Shown: positions 36,315-45,616, numbered from the stretch's first letter. The stretch is DNA of 64,000 bases from Micromonospora sp. M71_S20 (GCF_003664255.1 NZ_RCCV01000002.1:498501-562500), one strand, 5' to 3'. The notes: a model not told the origin generated them from the letters alone. Translations and numbers: made by a program.

Positions 36315-38720
36315 TCAGAGCTTGTCGATCGGGGCGTGCCGGAGCACCAGCCACATCGTCTGGTCGCCGAAGTCGATCTGCGCCCGCGCTCCCGGGCCGT
36401 GCCCCTCGACGGCGAGCACCCGGCCCAGGCCGTAGCGCTGGTGGTTGACCCGGTCGCCGGCGGACACCTTCGGCCCCTGCGGCAGCTCGCTCGCCGTGGT
36501 CAGCCGGCTGGCGTCGACCCCCAGCCGCTTCGCCAGCTGCGCCGCCTTGGGTGTGCCGCCGTTGAAGGTCCCACGCCCGCCGGACACCCGGTCCGCGCGG
36601 CCACCCACGCCGCCGCCCCCGCCGGCCCACGAGGTGTACGACCCCTCGGTGCGCTCCCAGCGGACCAGCTCCGGCGGCAGCTCCTCCAGGAACCGCGACG
36701 GCGGGTTGTAGGCCGGCTGCCCCCACGCCGAGCGGGTGACCGCCCGGGAGAGGTAGAGACGCTGGCGGGCCCGGGTGATGCCGACGTACGCCAGCCGGCG
36801 CTCCTCCTCCAGCTCCCGGCTGTCGCCCAGCGAGCGCAGGTGCGGGAAGACGCCGTCCTCCAGGCCGGTCAGGAAGACCACCGGGAACTCCAGGCCCTTC
36901 GCGGTGTGCAGCGTCATCAGGGTGACCACGCCCTGGTGGTCCGGGTCGTCCGTGGGGACCTGGTCGGCGTCGGCGACCAGCGCGACCTGCTCCAGGAAGC
37001 CGGCGAGGGTCGCCCGCTCCCCCTCCTCGCCGATCGCCTCGATCCGCTCGGTGTACTCCCGGGCGACGCTGACCAGCTCCTGGAGGTTGTCGACGCGCCC
37101 CGCGTCCTGCGGGTCGAGGCTCTCCTCCAGCTCGGTGAGGTAGCCCGAGCGGGTCAGCAGCGCCTCCAGCACCTCCTCCGGGGTGCCCGTCTCGGCCAGC
37201 TCGCGGGCGCCGTCGAGCAGGGCGACGAAGTCGGCGATGCCATTGGCCGCCCGGCTGGAGATGCCCGGGGCGTCCTTCGCCCGGCGCAGCGCCGCCCCGA
37301 AGGAGACCCGGTCCCGGCTGGACAGCGCCTCCACGCACGCCTCGGCCCGGTCGCCGATGCCCCGGCGCGGGGTGTTGAGGATCCGGCGCAGGCTGACCGT
37401 GTCGTCGTCGTTGACCACCGCGCGCAGGTAGGCCAGCGCGTCACGGACCTCCTTGCGCTCGTAGAAGCGCACCCCGCCGACCACCTTGTAGGGCAGGCCG
37501 ACCCGGATGAACACCTCCTCGAAGACCCGGGACTGGGCGTTGGTGCGGTAGAAGACGGCCACGTCGCCCGGGCGGGTCTCGTCGGCGTCGACCAGCCGGT
37601 CGATCTCGCGGGCCACCCAGTCGGCCTCGGCGTGCTCGGTGTCGGCCACGTAGCCGACGATCGGCTCACCGGCGCCCGCCTCGCTCCACAACCGCTTCGG
37701 CTTGCGCGAGGTGTTCCGGTCGATCACCGCGTTGGCGGCGTTGAGGATGGTCTGGGTGGAGCGGTAGTTCTGCTCCAGCAGGATCGTCCGGGCGTCGCTG
37801 AAGTCGCGCTCGAACTCCAGGATGTTGCGGATCGTGGCGCCCCGGAACGCGTAGATCGACTGATCGGCGTCACCGACCACGCAGAGCTCCGCCGGCTCGA
37901 TCCCCTCCGTGCCGGAGACCAGCTCCTTGATCAGCGTGTACTGGGCGTGGTTGGTGTCCTGGTATTCGTCGACCAGCACGTGCCGGAACCGCCGACGGTA
38001 GCTCTCCGCGACGTGCGGGTGGGACTGGAGCAGGTGCACCGTCGTCATGATCAGGTCGTCGAAGTCCAGCGCGTGCGCCTCGCGCAGCCGCCGCTGGTAG
38101 AGCGTGTAGGCCTCCGCCAGCGCCCGCTCGTTGGGGCCCTTGGCGCGGCCCGCGAACTCCTCGGGGTCGACCAGCTCGTTCTTCAGGTTGGAGACCTGGG
38201 CGGCCAGCCCGCGCGCCGGGTAGCGCTTCGGGTCGAGGTCCAGCTCCCTGGCGACCATCTGCATCAGCCGGCGGGAGTCGTCCGCGTCGTAGATCGAGAA
38301 GGTCGACTTCAGCCCGGCGTGCTCGTGCTCGGCGCGCAGGATGCGCACGCAGGCGGAGTGGAACGTCGACACCCACATCAGGCGGGCGCGGGGACCCACC
38401 AGGTGGGCGACCCGCTCCTTCATCTCGCCGGCGGCCTTGTTGGTGAAGGTGATCGCGATGATCTCGCCGGGGTGCACGTCCCGGGCGGCCAGCAGGTAGG
38501 CGATCCGGTGGGTGAGCACCCGGGTCTTGCCCGAGCCGGCACCGGCCACGATCAGCAGCGGCGAGCCGGCATGGGTGACGGCGTCGCGCTGCGGCCCGTT
38601 GAGGCCCTCGACCAGGGCCTGCGGATCGAGGTGGACGGCCGCCGACCTGGGCCGGTGCGGCGAGGTCGGGGCGGGCGCCGGCGCGGGCGGGGACGCGGGG
38701 ATGTCGAAGAGAGGATGCAT
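36315..38720 (-). CDS. pcrA: ATP-dependent DNA helicase PcrA/UvrD
   Basis: An 801-residue superfamily 1A 3'-5' helicase for repair and removal of proteins from DNA. Motifs in order: Q-motif LNGPQRDAV, Walker A AGAGSGKT near 60, Walker B VDEYQDTN, motif III GDADQSIYAFRGA, motif IV QNYRST, motif V TLHTAKGLEF and motif VI YVGITRARQRL. The C-terminal tail (from about 715) contains a Gly-rich linker and the Tudor-like GDRVNHQRYGLGRV region that in PcrA binds RNA polymerase. The first 40 residues are Pro/Ala-rich and variable. Confidence 0.96.
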   Translation of the reverse strand: MHPLFDIPASPPAPAPAPTSPHRPRSAAVHLDPQALVEGLNGPQRDAVTHAGSPLLIVAGAGSGKTRVLTHRIAYLLAARDVHPGEIIAITFTNKAAGEMKERVAHLVGPRARLMWVSTFHSACVRILRAEHEHAGLKSTFSIYDADDSRRLMQMVARELDLDPKRYPARGLAAQVSNLKNELVDPEEFAGRAKGPNERALAEAYTLYQRRLREAHALDFDDLIMTTVHLLQSHPHVAESYRRRFRHVLVDEYQDTNHAQYTLIKELVSGTEGIEPAELCVVGDADQSIYAFRGATIRNILEFERDFSDARTILLEQNYRSTQTILNAANAVIDRNTSRKPKRLWSEAGAGEPIVGYVADTEHAEADWVAREIDRLVDADETRPGDVAVFYRTNAQSRVFEEVFIRVGLPYKVVGGVRFYERKEVRDALAYLRAVVNDDDTVSLRRILNTPRRGIGDRAEACVEALSSRDRVSFGAALRRAKDAPGISSRAANGIADFVALLDGARELAETGTPEEVLEALLTRSGYLTELEESLDPQDAGRVDNLQELVSVAREYTERIEAIGEEGERATLAGFLEQVALVADADQVPTDDPDHQGVVTLMTLHTAKGLEFPVVFLTGLEDGVFPHLRSLGDSRELEEERRLAYVGITRARQRLYLSRAVTRSAWGQPAYNPPSRFLEELPPELVRWERTEGSYTSWAGGGGGVGGRADRVSGGRGTFNGGTPKAAQLAKRLGVDASRLTTASELPQGPKVSAGDRVNHQRYGLGRVLAVEGHGPGARAQIDFGDQTMWLVLRHAPIDKL

Positions 38721-38940
38721 CGCACGGCGAGTCTATGCCGCCGGGCGGACACTTCCCCCGCCGCGCACCGCCGGCTCGCCCCAGCCGGCCCCGCGTCCCC
38801 CCGGGATGCGCGGAAAGGTCCCTCCGCACCTCCGTCGAGACGAAGATGTCACCCTGTCGCGTCTGGTGCCGCCGTCCCCCATGCAGAACGATGACGGTGA
38901 AAATCCGGCTCCTCCCCCGTACACGACTGGGAGAACGACC

Positions 38941-40791
38941 ATGACTCAGCCGCGTTCGCGCGGTCGGGCGGTGCTGCGCCACCTCGCCGCGCCCACCCTC
39001 GCGTTGGCCGTCGTCGCCACGCTGTCCCCCGCTTCCCGGCCCGCGCCGGACCCCGCCGCCGACCGTGGGGCCGGCCTCACCCCCGTCGCGGTCTCCTACG
39101 CCGCCCCGACCGGCGGCGAGGTCAAGGGCAACTTCCTGAGCTACAACGACTTCCACGGCGCCATCGACCCGCCCGGCGGCAGCGGCGCGGCGGTGAACGG
39201 CACCCCCGCCGGCGGCGTGGAGTACCTCGCCACCTGGCTGAAGAAGCTGCGCGCCGAGGCCAGGGCCGAGGGGCGGACCACGACCACCGTCGGGGCCGGC
39301 GACCTGATCGGCGCCACCCCGCTCGTCAGCGCCGCCTTCCACGACGAGCCGACCATCGAGCTGATGGACGAGATCGGCCTGGACGTCAGCTCCGTCGGCA
39401 ACCACGAGTTCGACGAGGGCGTCGACGAGCTCATCCGGATCAACAAGGGCGGCTGTCACCCGGTCGACGGCTGCCAGGACGGGGACGGCTTCGCCGGCGC
39501 GAAGTTCACGTACCTGGCCGCCAACACCGTCAGCAGGAAGACCGGCCTGCCGATCCTGCCCCCGGTCGACGTGCGGTTCGTCGGCGGCGTGCCGGTCGGC
39601 TTCGTCGGCGTGACCCTGGAGGGCACCCCGGGCATCGTCAACCCGGCCGGCATCGCCTCCGTGCGGTTCACCGACGAGGTGGCCACCGCCAACAAGTGGG
39701 CCGGCGTGCTCAAGCTCTTCGGCGTCAAGGCGATGGTGCTGCTGGTGCACGAGGGCGGCGCCCAGTCGGCGCCGCCGGCCACGCCCGGCGTCTCCGACTG
39801 CGCCAACTTCTCCGGCCCGATCGTGGACATCGTCCGCGGCCTGCGGCCGGAGTTCGGGCTGGTCGTCTCCGGCCACACCCACCGCTTCTACTCCTGCTCC
39901 CTGCCGAACTCCTCGGGCGCACGCAGCGTGGTCACCAGCGCCGGCAACAACGGCCAGCTGATCACGGACGTGGACTACTCGCTGGACCGGCGCACCGGCC
40001 GGTTCACCGGGATCACCGCCCGCAACGTCGTCGTCGAGAACGGCGTCCGCAACCCGGACGGCACCTGGCAGCAGAGCGCGCCGGGCACGTACGTGCGCAA
40101 CCCCGACCTGGTCGACCCGGGCGCCAAGGCCCTCGCCGACAAGTACCGCGCGGCCGTCGCGCCCATCGCCAACCGGGTGGTGGGCCGGATCTCGGCCGAC
40201 ATCGTGCGCGACGCCCTCCCCAGCGGGGAGAGCCCGCTGGGTGACGTCATCGCCGACGCGCAGCTCGCGTACACCCGGTCGAACGGGGCGCAGATCGCGC
40301 TGATGAACCCGGGCGGCATCCGGGCGTCCCTGCCGTACGCGGCCTCGGCCGGGGGCGAGGCGCCGGGCGAGGTCACCTACGGCGAGGCGTTCACCGTCCA
40401 GCCGTTCAACAACCTGGTGGTCACCCAGACCCTCACCGGGGCGCAGCTGCGCAACGTGCTGGAGCAGCAGTTCGTGGGCTTCAACGGCCAGACCACCCAG
40501 CGCATCCTCCAGGTCTCGGCCGGGCTGACCTACTCCTACGACAGCACCGCCCCGGTGGGCTCGCGGGTGAGCGCCCTGGCGTTCGACGGCGCGCCGGTCG
40601 ACCCGGCCGCGAGCTACCGGGTCACCACGAACGACTTCCTGGCCAACGGCGGGGACGGCTTCACCGAGTTGCGGGCCGGCACGGACCGGGCCACCGCCCC
40701 CGGCTTCGACGTCGACGCGCTCATCGCCCACCTGGGCGCCGGCGCTCCGGTCGCCCCCGGACCCGCCGACCGGATCACCCGCCTCGGCTGA
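38941..40791 (+). CDS. Secreted bifunctional metallophosphatase / 5'-nucleotidase
   Basis: A 616-residue exported enzyme releasing phosphate from nucleotides. Signal peptide residues 1-33 (LAAPTLALAVVATLSPA). The metallophosphoesterase domain shows D70 and H72 in NDFHG, GDLIGATP, GNHEFD and the late GHTHRFY; the C-terminal 5'-nucleotidase domain (from about 400) shows MNPGGIRA, FNNLVVTQTLTGAQL and the substrate-stacking NDFLANGGDGF. A C-terminal anchor is absent, so it is probably released. ATG at 38941 opens directly onto the signal peptide; an open frame extends further upstream without meaning. Confidence 0.94.
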   Translation: MTQPRSRGRAVLRHLAAPTLALAVVATLSPASRPAPDPAADRGAGLTPVAVSYAAPTGGEVKGNFLSYNDFHGAIDPPGGSGAAVNGTPAGGVEYLATWLKKLRAEARAEGRTTTTVGAGDLIGATPLVSAAFHDEPTIELMDEIGLDVSSVGNHEFDEGVDELIRINKGGCHPVDGCQDGDGFAGAKFTYLAANTVSRKTGLPILPPVDVRFVGGVPVGFVGVTLEGTPGIVNPAGIASVRFTDEVATANKWAGVLKLFGVKAMVLLVHEGGAQSAPPATPGVSDCANFSGPIVDIVRGLRPEFGLVVSGHTHRFYSCSLPNSSGARSVVTSAGNNGQLITDVDYSLDRRTGRFTGITARNVVVENGVRNPDGTWQQSAPGTYVRNPDLVDPGAKALADKYRAAVAPIANRVVGRISADIVRDALPSGESPLGDVIADAQLAYTRSNGAQIALMNPGGIRASLPYAASAGGEAPGEVTYGEAFTVQPFNNLVVTQTLTGAQLRNVLEQQFVGFNGQTTQRILQVSAGLTYSYDSTAPVGSRVSALAFDGAPVDPAASYRVTTNDFLANGGDGFTELRAGTDRATAPGFDVDALIAHLGAGAPVAPGPADRITRLG

Positions 40792-40859
40792 GGCGCGGGC
40801 GGTCCCGGCGTCACGACGGCACCGGGACCGCCCGTCCGGGCACGGGTTGCGCCGAATCC

Positions 40860-40889
40860 TTGCGCGGGCCGGTCGGAGGTCGGCATACT
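40860..40889 (+). promoter_or_regulatory. Promoter of the chorismate mutase leader
   Basis: TTGCGC (40860-40865), 18-base spacer, CATACT (40884-40889). The -10 box ends seven bases before the ATG of the leader peptide, so the message is probably leaderless and translation begins at its first base. Confidence 0.6.
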
Positions 40890-40896
40890 CGACGAC

Positions 40897-40962
40897 ATGT
40901 TCGGTCAGCGCTTCTACTTTTACTACGGCACCGGGAGTCCGGCAGCCGTAGGTCGCGCCTGA
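40897..40962 (+). CDS. Leader peptide rich in Phe and Tyr (attenuator of chorismate mutase)
   Basis: A 21-residue peptide beginning MFGQRFYFYYGTG. Positions 2, 6 and 8 are Phe and 7, 9 and 10 are Tyr, so five aromatic codons (TTC TAC TTT TAC TAC) are consecutive. It ends at TGA 40960-40962. The run of regulatory codons, the following terminator and a chorismate mutase gene 48 bases beyond that terminator are the signature of ribosome-mediated transcription attenuation by charged tRNA-Phe and tRNA-Tyr. The peptide itself need have no other function. Confidence 0.75.
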   Translation: MFGQRFYFYYGTGSPAAVGRA

Positions 40963-41011
40963 TCAATCAGACCTACGAGAAAGCCCCGGGCTCCTGGAGT
41001 CCGGGGCTTTC
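40931..41011 (+). promoter_or_regulatory. Transcription attenuator (antiterminator and terminator) for chorismate mutase
   Basis: The terminator is an 11-bp stem (40979-40989 with 41001-41011) with an 11-base loop, followed by a pyrimidine-rich end. The segment 40931-40942 (ccgggagtccgg), just after the aromatic codons, can pair with 40986-40997 (ccgggctcctgg) over all 12 bases, with two G-U pairs, which would destroy the terminator. Another hairpin (cgtaggt near 40947 with acctacg near 40971) lies between them. This gives the mutually exclusive structures needed for attenuation. Which state follows ribosome stalling is inferred, not shown. Confidence 0.65.
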
Positions 41012-41059
41012 TCCGTCCCGGGATCCGGGCACCGGGCACCTGACGGCGAGGGGTACCCG

Positions 41060-41452
41060 ATGATGACAGACGTGGTGGAGTCCAACGGCAGCCTGACGCG
41101 ACCCGAGGCGGGCCGGCCCGGCCCCGGTGCCTCCGGGTCCCCGGTCGACGCGCCGGGAGGCGCCGGCGACGCCAAGCCGGAGGCGCGCACCGGCACCCCG
41201 GAGCCGACCGCGGCCGCCCGGATCGTCGAGATCCGGGAGCGGATCGACGAGATCGACCGGGCGCTGATCGAGTTGTGGCAGGAACGGGCCCGGCTCTCCC
41301 AGGAGGTCGGGGTGACCCGGATGGCCTCCGGCGGCACCCGGCTGGTGCTGTCCCGGGAGCGGGAGATCCTGGAGCGCTTCCGGGTCGCCCTCGGCGCCGA
41401 CGGCACGCAGCTCGCGCTGCTGCTGCTCCGCGCCGGCCGCGGCCCCCTGTGA
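41060..41452 (+). CDS. Chorismate mutase, AroQ type
   Basis: Converts chorismate to prephenate, the entry step to Phe and Tyr. The 130-residue protein has a disordered Pro/Gly/Ala-rich N-terminus (1-52) and an all-helical AroQ domain: IVEIRERIDEIDRALIELWQERARLSQEVGVTRM with the Arg and Lys/Arg-type substrate residues, then TRLVLSREREILERFRVAL. GAGGGG ends six bases before ATG 41060 (a second ATG follows at once). It is monofunctional with no dehydratase domain. Expression is probably controlled by the attenuator upstream. Confidence 0.88.
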   Translation: MMTDVVESNGSLTRPEAGRPGPGASGSPVDAPGGAGDAKPEARTGTPEPTAAARIVEIRERIDEIDRALIELWQERARLSQEVGVTRMASGGTRLVLSREREILERFRVALGADGTQLALLLLRAGRGPL

Positions 41453-41472
41453 GGCGTACGCCTTCGACGGTC

Positions 41473-41573
41473 CCCTGCGCGCTGGACGCCGGCAACGGGC
41501 GGCCCTGCGCGACGTACGCCGGCGAACGACGCCCTGCGCGGACGGGGGGGACCGGCCAACGGCGCCCTGCGCG
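41473..41573. repeat. Imperfect minisatellite downstream of chorismate mutase
   Basis: ccctgcgcg recurs four times (starting 41473, 41503, 41532 and 41565), with accompanying ggcaacgg or ggcgaacg segments, so the period is 29-33 bases. It lies in non-coding DNA between convergent operons. Confidence 0.5.
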
Positions 41574-41576
41574 GAC

Positions 41577-41604
41577 GGGGGCCGGGACGGGCCGTCCCGG
41601 CCCC
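41577..41604 (+). terminator. Terminator hairpin for chorismate mutase
   Basis: An 11-bp stem ggggccgggac (41577-41587) with its complement (41594-41604) and a 6-base loop, directly after the minisatellite. Confidence 0.55.
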
Positions 41605-41612
41605 CGGAAACG

Positions 41613-41659
41613 ACGGAACCGCCTGCCGTCGTCGCGATGACGTCGGCAGGCGGTTCCGT
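41613..41659 (-). terminator. Terminator hairpin of importer cluster 2
   Basis: A perfect 16-bp stem (41613-41628 with 41644-41659) lies immediately downstream of the last gene of the minus-strand importer operon; its inner part can pair further. Confidence 0.75.
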
Positions 41660-41664
41660 GGGTG

Positions 41665-42678
41665 TCACGCCTCGTGCGTCTGCACGATCTCGCGCTTCTC
41701 CGCGAAGTGGCAGGCGCTCGGGTGGTCCGAGCCCTTGCGGATCTCCAGCAGCGGGACCTGCTCGGCGCAGACGTCCTGCGCCTTCCAGCAGCGGGTGCGG
41801 AACCGGCAGCCCGACGGCGGGCTGACCGGCGACGGCACGTCACCGGTGAGGCGGATGATCGCCTTGTTGTCCCGCACGGTCGGGTCCGGCACCGGCACGG
41901 CCGAGAGCAGCGCCTGGGTGTACGGGTGGGTCGGCCGCTCGTAGATCTCGTCCTCGCTGCCGATCTCGGCGATCTTGCCGAGGTACATCACCGCGACCCG
42001 GTCCGACAGGTGCCGGACCACCGACAGGTCGTGCGCGATGAAGATGTACGACAGGCTGAGCTCGTTCTGGAGCTTCTCCAGCAGGTTCATCACCTGCGCC
42101 TGGATCGACACGTCCAGGGCGCTGACCGGCTCGTCGCAGACGATGATCTCGGGCCGCAGGGCGAGCGCGCGGGCGATGCCGATGCGCTGCCGCTGGCCAC
42201 CGGAGAACTGGTGCGGGTAACGGTGGATGTGCTCCGGGTTGAGGCCGACCAGGTCGAGCAGTTCCTTGACCTTGTCCCGGCGGCTGCCCTTCGGCGCCAC
42301 CTCCGGGTGGATCTCGAACGGCTCGCCGATCAGGTCGCCGACCGTCATCCGCGGGTTCAGCGAGGTGTACGGGTCCTGCATGACCAGCTGGATCTGCCGA
42401 CGCAGCCGACGCAGCGCCGGGCCGGACAGCTTGGAGATGTCCTGGCCCTTGTAGTGGACGCTGCCGCCGGTCGGCTTCTCCAGGTTCATCAGGACCCGGG
42501 CCAGCGTCGACTTGCCGCAACCCGACTCGCCGACCACACCCAGGGTCTCGCCGGCCTTGAGGTCGAAGGAGACCCCGTCGACCGCCTTGACGTGACCGAT
42601 GGTCTTCTTGAACACCACGCCCCGGGTCACGGGATAGTGCTTGACCAGGTCACGGACCTCGAGGATGTTCTCAGTCAC
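41665..42678 (-). CDS. Oligopeptide-type ABC importer ATPase, DppF-like (cluster 2)
   Basis: A 337-residue ATPase closely similar to the one at 24795-25823. Walker [10 protein letters not shown], signature FSGGQRQR, Walker [12 protein letters not shown], switch His in IAHDLSV and the C-terminal Cys cluster [15 protein letters not shown] are all present. It overlaps the upstream ATPase gene by eight bases and is the last gene of the operon. Confidence 0.93.
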   Translation of the reverse strand: MTENILEVRDLVKHYPVTRGVVFKKTIGHVKAVDGVSFDLKAGETLGVVGESGCGKSTLARVLMNLEKPTGGSVHYKGQDISKLSGPALRRLRRQIQLVMQDPYTSLNPRMTVGDLIGEPFEIHPEVAPKGSRRDKVKELLDLVGLNPEHIHRYPHQFSGGQRQRIGIARALALRPEIIVCDEPVSALDVSIQAQVMNLLEKLQNELSLSYIFIAHDLSVVRHLSDRVAVMYLGKIAEIGSEDEIYERPTHPYTQALLSAVPVPDPTVRDNKAIIRLTGDVPSPVSPPSGCRFRTRCWKAQDVCAEQVPLLEIRKGSDHPSACHFAEKREIVQTHEA

Positions 42679-43708
42679 GGTTCACCAGCTCCTCGGCGAA
42701 GTGGCAGGCGCTGGCCCGGCCGGCGCCGACCTGCAGCAGCGGCGGGACCTTCTCCCGGCAGACCGGCTGCGCCATGGGGCAGCGCGGGTTGAACGGGCAG
42801 CCCGGCGGGATGTTCATGAGGTTCGGCGGGAGGCCCTTGATCGTCCGGAGCTGCTGCCCCTTCTCGTCGAGCCGCGGGATCGAGTTGATCAGCCCGATCG
42901 TGTACGGGTGCGCCGGCTTGGCGTACAGGTCGTAGACGTTGGCTTCCTCGACGATCCGGCCCGCGTACATCACCGCGATCCGGTCCGCGACGTCGGCGAC
43001 CACGCCGAGGTCGTGGGTGATCAGGATCAAGCCCATCTGCCGCTCGCGCTGGAGTTCGGCGAGCAGGTCCATGATCTGCGCCTGCACCGTCACGTCGAGC
43101 GCGGTGGTCGGCTCGTCCGCGATCAGCACCTCCGGGTCCAGGGCGAGCGACATCGCGATCATCGCGCGCTGCCGCATGCCGCCCGAGAACTGGTGCGGGT
43201 AGCTGCTGAACCGGCCCTTGGCGTTCGGGATCTTGACCTGGTCGAGCATCTCGATCGCGCGCTTCTTGGCGTCGGAGCGGCTCATCCCGCGCCGCACCCG
43301 GAACTGCTCGGCGATCTGGAACCCGACGGTGAAGACCGGGTTCAGCGCCGAGAGCGCGTCCTGGAAGATCATCGCGATGCCCTCGCCGCGGATGCGGCGC
43401 CGCTCCTCGAAGGACATGCTCAGCATGTCCTTGCCCTGGAAGCGGACCTGACCGCCGGTGACGAAGCCGGGCGGCGTGTCGAGGATGCCCATGATGGTCT
43501 GCGCGGTGACGCTCTTACCGGAGCCGGACTCGCCGAGCACGGCGAGGGTCTCCCCCGCGTCGACGTGGTACGTGACCCCGTTGATGACCTTGGCGACGCC
43601 GTCCCGGGTGCGGAACTCCACCCGGAGGTCGTCCACCTCGAGCAACCTGCCCGAGGGGCGGCCGGACGCGCCGGCCGCGGACTGCTCGGACACCAGAATG
43701 TCGGACAA
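42671..43708 (-). CDS. Oligopeptide-type ABC importer ATPase, DppD-like (cluster 2)
   Basis: A 345-residue ATPase, the same length as its paralogue at 23774. Walker [10 protein letters not shown], signature FSGGMRQR, Walker [12 protein letters not shown], switch His in ITHDLG and the Cys cluster GCPFNPRCPMAQPVC. It follows the permease gene after 11 bases. Confidence 0.93.
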   Translation of the reverse strand: MSDILVSEQSAAGASGRPSGRLLEVDDLRVEFRTRDGVAKVINGVTYHVDAGETLAVLGESGSGKSVTAQTIMGILDTPPGFVTGGQVRFQGKDMLSMSFEERRRIRGEGIAMIFQDALSALNPVFTVGFQIAEQFRVRRGMSRSDAKKRAIEMLDQVKIPNAKGRFSSYPHQFSGGMRQRAMIAMSLALDPEVLIADEPTTALDVTVQAQIMDLLAELQRERQMGLILITHDLGVVADVADRIAVMYAGRIVEEANVYDLYAKPAHPYTIGLINSIPRLDEKGQQLRTIKGLPPNLMNIPPGCPFNPRCPMAQPVCREKVPPLLQVGAGRASACHFAEELVNRD

Positions 43709-43719
43709 CTGAATCTCCC

Positions 43720-44697
43720 CTAGCGGAGTTTCGGATCGAGGGCCTCGCGGACCGCCTCACCGAGCATCACGAAGCTCAGTACGGCGGCGACGAGGAACGC
43801 GGCGGGGAAGAAGAGCAGGTAGGGCGCGACGCGGAGGAGGTTCTGCGCCTCGTTGATCATGATGCCCCAGGAGACCACCGGGCTCTTCAGGCCGACGCCC
43901 AGGAAGGACAGCGTCGCCTCTGCGCCGATGTACGAGCCGACCAGGATCGTCCCGTAGACCAGCAGCGGCGCGAGGCAGTTCGGCAGCAGGTGCTTGAGGA
44001 TGATCCGGCCGGTGCCGGCGCCCAGCGCGCGGGCGGCGACGATGTAGTCCGCCTCCTTGGTGGCCAGCACCGAGGAGCGCATCAGCCGCATCACGACCGG
44101 CCAGCCCAGCACGATCAGCGAGATGCTCACCAGGGCCATGATCTCGGCCTTGCTGTTGCTCGTGCCCGACCCGTTGAAGGTCGTCAGGATGACGATGGCA
44201 CCCAGCACGAACGGCAGCCCGAAGAAGACGTCGGCGATGCGGGAGAGCAGTGCGTCCACCCAGCCGCCCCGGTAGCCCGCCACGATCCCCATCGCGCCAC
44301 CGAAGAGCAGCACGCCGAGTACGGAGAGGAGGGAGACCACGATCGACGCGCGGGCACCGTAGATCACCCGGGCGAAGACGTCGCGGCCCTGGAAGTCGTA
44401 GCCGAACCAGGCCTCCGACGACGGGCCGACGAGGCTGTTCTGCAGGTTGCCGTTCTCCGGGTCGCCGGAGGTGAACAGCGAGGGGAACGCGGTCATCAGC
44501 ATGAACAGGACGATGAACCCCGCGGAGATCCAGAACAGCGGCTTGCGGCGCAGGTCGCGCCAGGCGTCGCCGAGCAGACCGCGCGGCTTCTCCTTGCGGG
44601 CGTTCTCCGGCAGGCCCGCGTTGGTCGGCGCGCCGATCTCGTCGGGGGCCTGCGCGGGCGGCGTGCTGACGATCGAGGCGGCACTCGGGTCACTCAT
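43720..44697 (-). CDS. Oligopeptide-type ABC importer permease, DppC-like (cluster 2)
   Basis: A 325-residue permease with six hydrophobic segments, a 50-residue N-terminal tail ending in LLGDAWRDLRRKPLFW, the periplasmic FGYDFQGRDVFARVIYGAR segment and the EAA loop YIVAARALGAGTGRIILKHLLPN. Its ATG lies inside ATGAGTGA, which also holds the stop of the upstream permease (8-base overlap); in cluster 1 this junction is interrupted by a 104-bp element. Confidence 0.93.
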   Translation of the reverse strand: MSDPSAASIVSTPPAQAPDEIGAPTNAGLPENARKEKPRGLLGDAWRDLRRKPLFWISAGFIVLFMLMTAFPSLFTSGDPENGNLQNSLVGPSSEAWFGYDFQGRDVFARVIYGARASIVVSLLSVLGVLLFGGAMGIVAGYRGGWVDALLSRIADVFFGLPFVLGAIVILTTFNGSGTSNSKAEIMALVSISLIVLGWPVVMRLMRSSVLATKEADYIVAARALGAGTGRIILKHLLPNCLAPLLVYGTILVGSYIGAEATLSFLGVGLKSPVVSWGIMINEAQNLLRVAPYLLFFPAAFLVAAVLSFVMLGEAVREALDPKLR

Positions 44698-45616
44698 AGC
44701 GGATCCTCGGGTCCAGGGCGGCGTAGAGCAGGTCGACCAGCAGGTTCATCAGCAGGTAGACGAGCACCAGGACCACCACGATGGAGACAACGGTAGCGCT
44801 CTCCTTGGTGATGATCGCGCGGTAGACCTGTCGGCCGATTCCGTTGACCTGGAAGATGCCCTCGGTGACGATCGCGCCGCCCATCAGGGCGCCGAGGTCG
44901 GTCCCGAGCAGCGTCACCACCGGGATGAGCGAGTTACGCAGCAGGTGGATCCCGACCACCCGGCGCATCGGCAGACCCTTGGCGATCGCGGTGCGCACGT
45001 AGTCGGCCCGCCGGTTCTCCGCGATGCTCGTGCGGGCCAGCCGGGCGATGTACGCCATCGACGCGCTGCCCAGGACGAAGCCGGGCACGATCAGCTCGGA
45101 GAGCCGCATCTCGCTGGAGACCGTCGGCTTGACGATGCCCCACTGCACGCCGAGCAGCCACTGGGCCACGAAGCCGATGACGAAGATCGGCAGGGCGATC
45201 AGGAAGAGGCTGGAGACCAGGACCAGGTTGTCCAGGAAGCCGTTGCGGCGCAGGCCCGTCAGCACGCCCGCGGTGAGTCCGATGACCGCCTCGATGGCCA
45301 GCGCCACCAGGGCCAGCTTCAGGGTGTTCGGGTACGCCGTGGCGATGATGTCACCGATCTCCCGGCCGCCGAACGTCTGCCCGAAGTCGCCCTGGAAGAG
45401 GTTCTTCATGTAGTTGCCGTACTGCACCACGAGCGGCTCGTCGAGCTTGAACTTGTCGGTCATCATGTTGACGAAGCTGTCGGGGCAGGGACGCTCGCCA
45501 CACTTGCCCGCGAACGGGTCACCGGGCACCGACCACACGAGCCAGTAGATCAGGAACGTCGTCCCGATGAAGACCGGGATGAGTTGGAGCAGCCGTCTCA
45601 ACAGATAACGGCCCAT
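44690..45616 (-). CDS. Oligopeptide-type ABC importer permease, DppB-like (cluster 2)
   Basis: A 308-residue permease. MGRYLLRRLLQLIPVFIGTTFLIYW forms the first helix; a periplasmic loop contains two Cys (GKCGERPCPD) not present in the cluster-1 copy, and the EAA loop is RADYVRTAIAKGLPMRRVVGIHLLRNSLIPVVTLLG. It ends with DPRIRYE like its paralogue. It lies 148 bases after the binding-protein gene, beyond a hairpin. Confidence 0.93.
   Translation of the reverse strand: MGRYLLRRLLQLIPVFIGTTFLIYWLVWSVPGDPFAGKCGERPCPDSFVNMMTDKFKLDEPLVVQYGNYMKNLFQGDFGQTFGGREIGDIIATAYPNTLKLALVALAIEAVIGLTAGVLTGLRRNGFLDNLVLVSSLFLIALPIFVIGFVAQWLLGVQWGIVKPTVSSEMRLSELIVPGFVLGSASMAYIARLARTSIAENRRADYVRTAIAKGLPMRRVVGIHLLRNSLIPVVTLLGTDLGALMGGAIVTEGIFQVNGIGRQVYRAIITKESATVVSIVVVLVLVYLLMNLLVDLLYAALDPRIRYE

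Noticed and set aside
38870..38940. Cobalamin-riboswitch-like core (cggtgaaaatccgg, then gggagaacgacc) before the 5'-nucleotidase gene
   Set aside because: The short core resembles the B12 element, but the surrounding conserved boxes are missing and the gene has no B12 link; the similarity is probably accidental.
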